A DNA stretch of 7,884 bases from Victivallales bacterium (GTDB taxonomy: Bacteria; Verrucomicrobiota; Lentisphaeria; Oligosphaerales; Oligosphaeraceae). The stretch spans positions 1 to 7,884 of the forward strand of contig CAAGMX010000100.1 of the NCBI GenBank assembly GCA_900771165.1, given 5' to 3'. Position numbers and translations under genes: made by a program. Below are positions 1 to 6,300 of the stretch, one piece after another. How positions within the stretch are numbered: the stretch's first letter is position 1; the number at the start of each line of letters is the position of its first letter. Under the pieces are notes generated by a model. That model saw only the letters and a list, made by a program, of their open reading frames with translations, searched no databases and was not told the origin of the DNA.

Positions 1-267
1 AAGCCCCTCCAGCCGGGCCCGATAGGGTTCCAGCAACCCCGCCAGATCCTCCCGCTGACGCAGACGAAACTCCTGGGCCTGGCTCTGCAGCTGCTGGGCC
101 GAGAGGGCGGAGAAGGCATCCCGCCTCCCCTGTTCCTCCCGGGCCTGCGCCTCCCGTTCCTTCTCCCACTCCCGGCGGGGAATGCATCCCGCCCGGCCCG
201 CCAGAAATCCGGTGGCGAGCCCCAGGAGGAGGGCCAGAGAGACTGCCAGAATCACCAGGGGAGTCAT
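1..267 (-). CDS. rmuC: RmuC-family DNA recombination protein, N-terminal part (cut by window edge)
   Basis: Only the first 89 residues are present; the gene runs off the left edge. It opens with one hydrophobic helix (about residues 4-26), then a highly charged helical stretch (about 31-50, rich in E, R, Q) and a segment reading AFSALSAQQL followed by QEFRLRQREDLAGLLEPYR. That order (membrane anchor, coiled coil, 'ALSAxxLxxxxxxF', then 'LLxPxRxxL') is the usual beginning of RmuC, a predicted nuclease-fold protein that limits inversions and rearrangements at repeats; family members are usually about 350-500 residues. The catalytic domain lies outside the window, so the call rests on the N-terminus alone. 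Its ATG overlaps the dedA stop as ATGA, and no Shine-Dalgarno precedes it, so translation is probably coupled to dedA. Another membrane-anchored coiled-coil protein is possible but less likely. Confidence 0.72.
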   Translation of the reverse strand, partial: MTPLVILAVSLALLLGLATGFLAGRAGCIPRREWEKEREAQAREEQGRRDAFSALSAQQLQSQAQEFRLRQREDLAGLLEPYRARLEGL

Positions 268-947
268 GGTTTTTGAGAGGAAGCGGGGTTCATAATCCAG
301 CGGGAGAGGCCGAAATAGGCCACCAGGAAAAGGAGGATTCCCAGGAGAAGCCAGCCGTAGTGCTGCATCACCAGGGCCTTTCCCCGGGTCACGATTTCAG
401 CGTAGTCCATCTCCGTGGTCTGGCGTCCCAGGAAAAATCCGGCTCCGGTGAGGATGACATTCCAGATTCCGGCGCCCAGGGCGGTGTAGACCGTGAAGGG
501 TCCCAGGGGCATCTTCGCGATTCCCGCAGGCAGGCTAATCAACTGCCGGATTCCCGGCAGCAGGCGGCAGACCAGCGTGGTGGGGCGCCCGTATTTCAGG
601 AAGATTTCCTGGGAGCGGTCCAGGACCTGGGGCTTCAGGAAGAAATACCGCCCGTAGCGGCGGAGAAAGGGCTCCCCCAGGCTCCGGGCCAGGAAGTAGT
701 TTCCGTAGGCGCCCGCCAGCGCCCCCAGGACGCCCACCACCACGCACAGGCAGAAATCCCAGAAGGGGCTCCCCAACCCCATCTCCCCCCGGGCGGCCAG
801 AAATCCGGCGGGAATCATCACCACCTCGCTGGGGAAGGGGATAAAGGAACTCTCCACGGCCATGAGGAGGAAAACCAGGGGATATCCCCAGCTTCCTCCC
901 TGGGAACAGGCCAGGGCCAGCCATTGGCTGAAGTCGGCGGACGCCAT
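264..947 (-). CDS. DedA-family (VTT/SNARE-associated domain) membrane protein
   Basis: A 227-residue inner-membrane protein of normal DedA length. Sequence signs: the re-entrant motif ESSFIPFPSE at residues 32-41 with both acidic residues, a Gly-rich segment GALAGAYGNYFLARSLG (75-91), the signature R128-LLPGIRQLISLPAG (128-142) with R128, P131, G132, R134 and PAG, and a C-terminal hydrophobic helix (about 198-214). Family knowledge: DedA proteins are transporter-like, are linked to undecaprenyl-phosphate or phospholipid flipping and to envelope and proton-motive-force homeostasis. Which substrate this one handles cannot be read from sequence. The gene follows the mutarotase stop by 18 bp and overlaps rmuC by 4 bp, so it is the middle gene of an operon. 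No Shine-Dalgarno is visible before the ATG at 947-945; I kept this start because the first hydrophobic segment and the ESSFIPFPSE motif sit at the expected distance. Confidence 0.93.
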   Translation of the reverse strand: MASADFSQWLALACSQGGSWGYPLVFLLMAVESSFIPFPSEVVMIPAGFLAARGEMGLGSPFWDFCLCVVVGVLGALAGAYGNYFLARSLGEPFLRRYGRYFFLKPQVLDRSQEIFLKYGRPTTLVCRLLPGIRQLISLPAGIAKMPLGPFTVYTALGAGIWNVILTGAGFFLGRQTTEMDYAEIVTRGKALVMQHYGWLLLGILLFLVAYFGLSRWIMNPASSQKP

Positions 948-965
948 AGGGGAAGCCGGGAAAGA

Positions 966-1841
966 TCAGAGGCTTTCCACGCCGATCCGCACCTGGAGGA
1001 CATGACTCTCCCCCGGCGCCAGCCGACGCCCGTCATAGTCCACGTTGGCATTCTCCACGCAGACCATGTTCCGGTATTCTTCATCCCCGAAATCCGGCAT
1101 CCGGCGGGATTTGGCAATCCAGGGATTCCAGACCACCCCCGTGTCGCTGCCCTCCTTCTGAATCCGGATGCGCCGACCCATGACAGGATCGAGGATCACC
1201 GCCTCTCCCGGACAGTGGAAGTAGACCCGGTCGGTTTCCTCCGTGATGGTGATCTCCCCGGGCTGGGGATTGGGGGCGGGAGGCGTGGCGGGAGCCTTGT
1301 CCCGGAACTCGCATCCCTGGAATCCCTGGATGGACAAGGCCCGGCAATCTCCCACGGCATAGTAGGTATGGAGGGCCTCCTCGTAGGAGAAAGGCTGGCT
1401 CCCTTCATTCACCGTGGTGAGGGCCAGCGTCAGCTGCGCCCCCAGGGAAACCCGAAGGGAAACCCGGAACGCATAGGGCCAGACCTTCCGGGTCGCCTCC
1501 GTATCCCGGGCCTCCAGCACCACCTCCGTGGCTTCCTGGCTCTCCTGCCAGGAAGCAAGCTGCCACATCTCCTGGCGGATGAAACCATGGGCCGTGGCGG
1601 CGCCGGGAATCCGGGAGGGATCCGCCGGGCCAAACCAGGGCCAGCACAGGGGAATTCCCCCGCGAATCGCCTTCCCCACAGGGCTATACTCCGATTTCTC
1701 CGAAAGAAACAGCACTTCCCGATGTCCCTGGGGCACATAACTCAAAATATGAGCCCCCATGAGGCAAATCTCACAACGCCCATGGGAATTCTGAAGGTGA
1801 ATTTCCGGAAGGCCTCCACGGCCCGTCAGCAACTGCATCAT
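966..1841 (-). CDS. yeaD: D-hexose-6-phosphate mutarotase (YeaD/aldose 1-epimerase-like)
   Basis: Predicted cytosolic enzyme interconverting alpha and beta anomers of glucose-6-phosphate or related hexose phosphates. The 291-residue product has the normal length and motif order of the YeaD/YMR099c group: R60-GGIPLCWPWFG (60-71), HGFIR (85-89), the putative catalytic His in EALHTYY (H158), VILDP (215-219), GVVWNPW (235-241) and the putative catalytic Glu in VCVEN (E263). R60 and R89 are the likely phosphate-binding arginines by analogy with that group. The frame stays open upstream to 2012, but the extra 57 residues (Pro/Gly/Arg-rich, then FFLFLFVLF) are unlike the family. I place the start at the ATG at 1841-1839, preceded by AGGGA about 8 nt upstream; a second ATG follows at once (1838-1836). 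First gene of the operon with dedA and rmuC. Probably expressed from the promoter at 2022-2051 through a structured leader. Confidence 0.92.
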   Translation of the reverse strand: MMQLLTGRGGLPEIHLQNSHGRCEICLMGAHILSYVPQGHREVLFLSEKSEYSPVGKAIRGGIPLCWPWFGPADPSRIPGAATAHGFIRQEMWQLASWQESQEATEVVLEARDTEATRKVWPYAFRVSLRVSLGAQLTLALTTVNEGSQPFSYEEALHTYYAVGDCRALSIQGFQGCEFRDKAPATPPAPNPQPGEITITEETDRVYFHCPGEAVILDPVMGRRIRIQKEGSDTGVVWNPWIAKSRRMPDFGDEEYRNMVCVENANVDYDGRRLAPGESHVLQVRIGVESL

Positions 1842-2015
1842 ACGGATCGTCCCTAAATCGGAAGGAAAGAGAACAAAAAGAAAGAGGAAAAACGGATTTT
1901 CCGCCGGGAAACCCGGCGCCGGCCTGGGCAAGGCCCCATGCCGCGGCATCCGGATACCCATGTCACGGATTCCGGGAATATAATCCCCGGGCGCCCCCCA
2001 GGAAGATCCCATTTG
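1842..2015 (-). promoter_or_regulatory. Structured 5' leader with attenuator-like hairpins ahead of the mutarotase operon
   Basis: Between the putative promoter and the mutarotase ATG lies about 170 nt full of dyads. Read on the minus strand, in order from the promoter: an imperfect palindrome at 1972-1990 (CCGGG..CCCGG), ATCCGGAT at 1948-1955, a perfect 12-bp palindrome ATGCCGCGGCAT at 1938-1949, hairpin GGCCT/AGGCC at 1921-1935, a perfect 7-bp GC hairpin CGCCGGG-TTT-CCCGGCG at 1918-1902, then a perfect hairpin GGAAAA-TCCGT-TTTTCC at 1902-1886. After that the transcript is almost purely pyrimidine with T3-T5 runs down to about 1863. A strong hairpin followed by U-rich sequence resembles an intrinsic terminator inside the leader, hence attenuation. 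No known riboswitch class is recognised. Confidence 0.4.
1886..1918 (-). terminator. Tandem hairpins plus U-rich tract (possible intrinsic terminator/attenuator)
   Basis: Two perfect inverted repeats abut on the minus-strand transcript: 7 bp of G/C with a 3-nt loop (1918-1902), then 6 bp with a 5-nt loop (1902-1886), followed by a U-rich run to about 1863. The GC stem is followed 9 nt later by T5, further than in a textbook terminator, so the efficiency is doubtful. No gene ends upstream on this strand, which favours leader attenuation over ordinary termination. Confidence 0.35.
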
Positions 2016-2021
2016 AGAATT

Positions 2022-2051
2022 ATTATAACTTATTTATTACAATGATGTTAT
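2022..2051 (-). promoter_or_regulatory. Putative sigma70-type promoter for the mutarotase-dedA-rmuC operon
   Basis: The minus strand has a perfect TATAAT at 2027-2022 in an AT-rich island that contrasts with the GC-rich surroundings. An ATAACA at 2051-2046 (4 of 6 matches to TTGACA) lies 18 nt upstream. Transcription would start near 2015, about 174 nt before the mutarotase ATG. The -10 is convincing and the -35 is weak. Confidence 0.5.
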
Positions 2052-2169
2052 GTATATTTTCACCCCTTCGGGCAGCCAGCCCTTCCCCCCCGGCGGACAC
2101 CGACACCGCCTCTTTCCCGAAAATCCACAGAATTCCACAAAAGTTATAAAATCCATGACTTCCAATATG

Positions 2170-2200
2170 TTGCCTACCCTTCTTCATGGCGCTGTATTAT
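2170..2200 (+). promoter_or_regulatory. Weak candidate promoter for the secreted-protein gene pair
   Basis: TTGCCT at 2170-2175 (4 of 6 to TTGACA) and TATTAT at 2195-2200 (5 of 6 to TATAAT) are separated by 19 nt, longer than ideal. They lie about 65 nt upstream of the first start codon. A TATATT at 2053-2058 without a good -35 is an alternative. Confidence 0.25.
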
Positions 2201-2224
2201 CTTTGCCCCAGGCCAAGAAAACCA

Positions 2225-2264
2225 TCCCCTTCCCCCCCCTGTCCTCTCTTCTCTCCCCTTTCCC
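2225..2264 (+). promoter_or_regulatory. Pyrimidine tract in place of a Shine-Dalgarno sequence
   Basis: The 40 nt directly before the ATG at 2265 contain a single purine (G at 2241); the rest is C and T, with an 8-C run at 2232-2239. There is no purine-rich ribosome-binding site, so initiation must use another route, such as S1 binding to pyrimidine-rich leader or an unstructured start. The complementary strand is a homopurine run with several G tracts. Confidence 0.6.
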
Positions 2265-3284
2265 ATGAAACGACTTCCCAGCCTCCTTCTTCTGTGCCTC
2301 TGCCCCCTTCTTGCCGCCATCACCTTCCAGGGAACGGACCAGCTGGTGGAGCCGGCCCTCTGGCCGCCGGACACCTGGGAGACCCTGTCCATCACCTTGC
2401 TTCTCTCTCCTCCGCCGGAGGATGCCCTATTCCTCTATGGGACCCTGAGGCTGCCTGACGGGCAGGAGGCGGGGCGCTTTGCGGCGCCGGTGGACGAGGA
2501 AGGGCGGGCCTGTTTTTCCTTTCACGGAGGGAATCTGCGCCAATACGAGCAGGAGGGCAGCTACAGCCTTGGGGACTTCCGCCTTCTCACCTCCCAGGGA
2601 TTCCGGGAAGTGGAAGGCACATATGCCACGGCCTCCTACGCCCCCACCCTCTTCCGCCCTCTCTGCCAATCCACCCTTCTGACCCGCCAGCATGGGCTGG
2701 CATTCTCCCTGGGGGAGGGAGAAGCCACCCTCCAGTTCTCCTGTCCCCCCGACTCCGCCATCCTTCCCGCCTTCTTCTACCAGGAAGACTGCGTCTTCGA
2801 CGGCTTTGCGGTGGGGCTGGACTACCAATGCACTTCCCACCTCTTCCCCGCCGATGCCCAGGGGCTCTTTCTGGCCTCCACCTATGCCGGCCTGGATCTC
2901 TCCGCCCAGGCCTTCGACTGCCTCTGGACCACCGGAGACCAAAACGGGGACTTCTCCCCGGGGGAGACCCTCACCCTGACCTTCCCCCTGGAGGAGAATC
3001 CTGTCCCCCAGGAAGAGGGCCTGCCTGTGGAGGACGCCCTCTCTCTCCTCCTCTTCTATCACTGCCTCAGCGACCGGCTGGAGGAAACTGGCCTAGTGGC
3101 CCTCCATCCCTTTGACGAGAACCAGGATCTGCAGATCTCCCAGACGGAACTGGACCAGGGGCGTGCCCTATGGGAAGCCGGGAAAACCACCTCCGCCTTC
3201 CTGCTGGAGGCCATCCCTCTGGGCAACGCCCTGGCCTACGGCTACGACACCAGCAGCGGACACTACTATCCTCTCCTTCCCTGA
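2265..3284 (+). CDS. Secreted beta-sandwich protein with C-terminal EF-hand-like module
   Basis: A 339-residue protein of unknown function. It starts with a signal peptide (MKR, then hydrophobic core to about A18; no lipobox), so it is exported. Residues about 40-126 match a beta-sandwich repeat seen twice in the next gene: GTLRLPDG (59-66), EGSYSLGDFRL (97-107, compare DGPYVIRDAFL) and YATASY (120-125, compare YTTAAY). A loop DQNGDFSPGETLTL lies at 225-238. The C-terminus has HPF then one canonical 12-residue EF-hand loop, D284-E-N286-Q-D288-L-Q-I-S-Q-T-E295, followed by QGRALWEAG and a Tyr-rich end. It contains seven cysteines after the signal peptide, whereas the hydrolase partner has few. 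No enzyme motif is visible; it looks like the downstream hydrolase without its catalytic part, perhaps a binding, surface or accessory subunit. It is 21 bp ahead of the hydrolase gene, hence probably cotranscribed. No Shine-Dalgarno; the start is fixed by the signal peptide. Confidence 0.85.
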   Translation: MKRLPSLLLLCLCPLLAAITFQGTDQLVEPALWPPDTWETLSITLLLSPPPEDALFLYGTLRLPDGQEAGRFAAPVDEEGRACFSFHGGNLRQYEQEGSYSLGDFRLLTSQGFREVEGTYATASYAPTLFRPLCQSTLLTRQHGLAFSLGEGEATLQFSCPPDSAILPAFFYQEDCVFDGFAVGLDYQCTSHLFPADAQGLFLASTYAGLDLSAQAFDCLWTTGDQNGDFSPGETLTLTFPLEENPVPQEEGLPVEDALSLLLFYHCLSDRLEETGLVALHPFDENQDLQISQTELDQGRALWEAGKTTSAFLLEAIPLGNALAYGYDTSSGHYYPLLP

Positions 3285-3305
3285 AGCCTCCTCCCCAAAA
3301 ACGCC

Positions 3306-6300
3306 ATGTCCATCCGATCCCTTCCTCTTCTCTTCCTCTTGCTGCTCCCGGTGGTTCTCCCTGGGCAGGACAGCGCCAGTCCCCCGGAATCCCTCCCCTT
3401 TCCCACGCCCCGGCAATGGGCGCAGACCCGGAAGCTCCGGGGCGCCGGCGCCCTGACGGAAGCCGACGAAGACGCCATCCCCTCCACAGAGACCCTGTTT
3501 GTCCACCAGGAGAAGGAGGAGCGATGGATATGGGGGCCACGGGGCTCCTACAAGGCCACCATCAAAATCCCCCGATACTTCGGATCCCGGGAGCAGATAC
3601 TCACCATGGCCCGGAACGGGCTCATGCCCGCCAAGGCCACCCTCATCATCCCCGCCCATGACTGCGATTCCCACGACGAGGGGAAACCCACCATCATGCC
3701 CGAAGTGGACATGGTCTACCTCAACGGGCACTATCTGGGCACCCTGAAGGGAGATACGGATCACCTGGACTACAATCTCCTCTCCGTCCCCCTGGAGTGG
3801 ATCCATTTTCCGGGAGCCCCGGGAGAGACCGCCGAAAACCATCTGGAAATTCTGGTGGACACCGCCAACGACACCAGCATCTGGGTCCTGGGACAACTTT
3901 GGCAGGCCCTGTTCATTCCCGCCCCCTCCCCTGTCCTCCTGGTCCACGGCTGGACGGACCTCCAGGACATGCTGTCCGACTTTGCCACCCAGCTCACCCA
4001 GTCCCTGGGGGTTCCTTCCCATTTGGCGTTTGTCCCCCAATTCGCCTCCCCCGATCTCAACGCCATGCTCCTTCAGCAGCAGCTGGAGTCTCTGACCCAG
4101 CGCTGGGGAGTCCGGAAATTCCATGTGGTGGGGCACAGCAAAGGGGGTCTGGATGCCCGGGTGCTGATTGACGCGGTGGCTCTCGCCTCTCCCCAGGTGA
4201 AGAGCGTGCTTCAGATCAGCACCCCCAATCAGGGCAGCCGGGTGGCCGATGTGATCTCCTACCCCAGCGGTCTCCTGGAAAAGAGTTTCAGCCTGCTGGC
4301 GGACAAGGTGGCCGACGCCCGGCGGAGTTCCCCCGGCTTCCGCTCCCTGCGCACGGAGGACTGTCTGCGCTTCAACCAGATCTACCGCAGCCCCACCGTC
4401 CCCCTACGCACCATCATGGGCATGGTGGAGACGGACAATCTCCCGACCACCTACAAAACTCTGGTGAAGCTCTCCCATCTGCCTACCCCCAACGACGGCG
4501 TGGTCACGGTAGCCAGCGCCCATGCCCTGAGGACCCAGGTGCCGGAATCCCCTTTGGACTCCCAGGACACCTCCCTCTATGACCACTCCTCCATTGTCCG
4601 GGCCGGGGCCCCGGAGGTCATCCGGATCCTGGGGCGTTTCCTGCAGGAGGAAGTGGAGGAGATTCTTCAGCCCCTTCCCCATACCCCCAAGACCCGGAGT
4701 GCCACCACCATCGCTGCGGAAGAAGAGACGCCGGATGCCGCCCTGCCCCCCCACAGCTGGACCTTCCTGCTCTCCGGAGGGGAGCCTGTCCAGCGCCGAC
4801 TTCCCCTGGCGCCGGGCCCCGTCACCCTTCTGCTTCTCTCCGCCGCCCAGGGAACCCAGGGAGAGCTCCAGCTTCCCGGGGAGGAAGTCTCCCATTCCCT
4901 GGACACCCTCCCCGCCGACGAGACGCCATTCTTTGAGGGGGCTCCCCTCTGGAGCGAATTCTCCGCCGGACTTTCCGGGGAAGCGATTCTCACGCTCCGT
5001 GCCCCCGAACAGGCCACCCCTCGCCTGGTGACCCTGCTCTGTCAGGGAAACTTCACCCAGCCCGCCCGGGAACTCCTCCTGGAGAACGTCACCCCCGCCC
5101 GCACACCCCCGCCGGGAGAACTTCTTCTCCAAGTCCAATGTCCCGAGGATGAGGACGGCCCGGTCCTCCTGGAATGGGAGGCCTTCTCCCTGGACGCCCC
5201 CCAGGAGAAACTCCCGGGGGAGTGGCTCTGCCCCCGGGACGAGGGTTCTCTCCACGAAGCCCGATTCTCCCCCCGATGCCCGGGCACCTGGGAAATCCTC
5301 GTCACGGCCCCATGCGGGGACGGGGAGACCCTGGCTTCCCGCCTGGTGGTCCAGACCTACGGAGGGAGCGTCCAGCTTTCCACGCCATGGCAGGAACGTC
5401 TGCAGGACACCCCCCAGGGAGGGAAGGATCTCCTCTTTGAGACCACCGTCACCGTCTCCCTGGCCGGGCGTTATGCCCTGACCGGCACCCTGGCCACCCA
5501 GGACGGAAAGACCCTCCTCCTCCGGGGAGACCAGTGGCTGGCCCAGGCAGGAATCCCCCAGGCATGCCAGCTCCGTTTCGAAGAGGAGGCTCTCCCCAGG
5601 CCCGCCGGAGACACCCCCTGGATGTTGACCAATCTCCAGCTCACTTTCCTGGGTGACGGGGAATCCGCCATCACCCCCATCCCTCTGGCCACCTGGACAG
5701 AGCCCCAGACCGTCACCCCGGAAAGCCGGGAATACTACCGGGGACTCTCCTGGGGCGCAACCCTTCCCGGCACCGGCCAGGAACGGATTCTCCCCTCCGG
5801 AAACACCCTGGGAGCCCGCCTGGAAATCACCCTGGACATCCTCCCTCTTCTTCCTCCGGAGGGAAACACCATGCCCGCCGCCACCCTCCCCCTCTACTCA
5901 CCGGGTGGACAGTGGCTGGGACAGGCCTCAGGGAATCCCCGACGAACTGAAAACGGCAGCTGGCAGGTGACGGTGACCTACCCGCGCCATACCCTCCTCC
6001 ATGTCCAGGAAGATGGCCCCTATGTCATTCGGGATGCCTTCCTCTCCCGCACCAACGACCAGGAGGAGGAAGAAATCGCCCCGGTTCTGGGCTCCTACAC
6101 CACCGCCGCCTATTCCCGCTTCCTCTTCCACGATGCCTCCCTCCTGAGCACCCACTCCCCCTCGGCGCCTCTCCAATGGGAAGTCACTCTGCTCCCGGGG
6201 GAGGAAGCCGGGGAGCCCGAGACCTCTGGCCAGCCCGCTCTCCGGCTCTCCTTCACCCGCCCTCCCCTGGTCTCCGCCCCGGCACCCGCCCCCTCCCCGG

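Larger units (their letters stand above)
2052..2264. other. Rest of the divergent intergenic region
   Basis: Part of the roughly 420-bp gap between the divergent mutarotase and secreted-protein genes (1842-2264). No ORF with coding character is visible. It contains small hairpins GGGC/GCCC (2070-2082) and GGCGG/CCGCC (2092-2110), a TCCACA direct repeat 10 bp apart (2124-2129 and 2134-2139), an AT-rich patch around 2131-2170 and a pyrimidine tract ending at the start codon of the plus-strand gene. The AT content and the divergent layout point to regulation in both directions. Confidence 0.5.

Noticed and set aside
273..1856. A 527-codon open frame on the plus strand, antisense to dedA and the mutarotase
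   Set aside because: It overlaps two well-recognised genes in full, its product is low-complexity Pro/Gly/His/Arg-rich without domains, and long antisense frames are expected where GC-ending codons suppress stops.
1842..2012. N-terminal extension of the mutarotase from the ATG at 2012
   Set aside because: The 57 extra residues have no resemblance to the family, the protein from 1841 already has the full normal length, and the stretch is packed with palindromes typical of a leader.
2121..2139. Two TCCACA repeats resembling DnaA boxes in an AT-rich patch, hinting at an origin
   Set aside because: Only 7 and 6 of 9 positions match the DnaA box consensus, there are just two, and no replication gene is near.
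2265..3284. Lipoprotein assignment for the small secreted protein because of C11 and C13 in the leader
   Set aside because: The cysteines lie inside the hydrophobic core (LCLCPLL) without a lipobox context before a cleavage site; an ordinary signal peptide fits better.
2937..3284. Classical dockerin domain and a cellulosome-type system
   Set aside because: Only one complete EF-hand loop is present in each protein and no cohesin or glycoside hydrolase is visible in the window.
3168..4136. A 322-codon minus-strand open frame inside the hydrolase gene
   Set aside because: Gly/Gln-rich shadow of the hydrolase codons with no domain or start signal; the plus-strand product has a signal peptide and catalytic triad.
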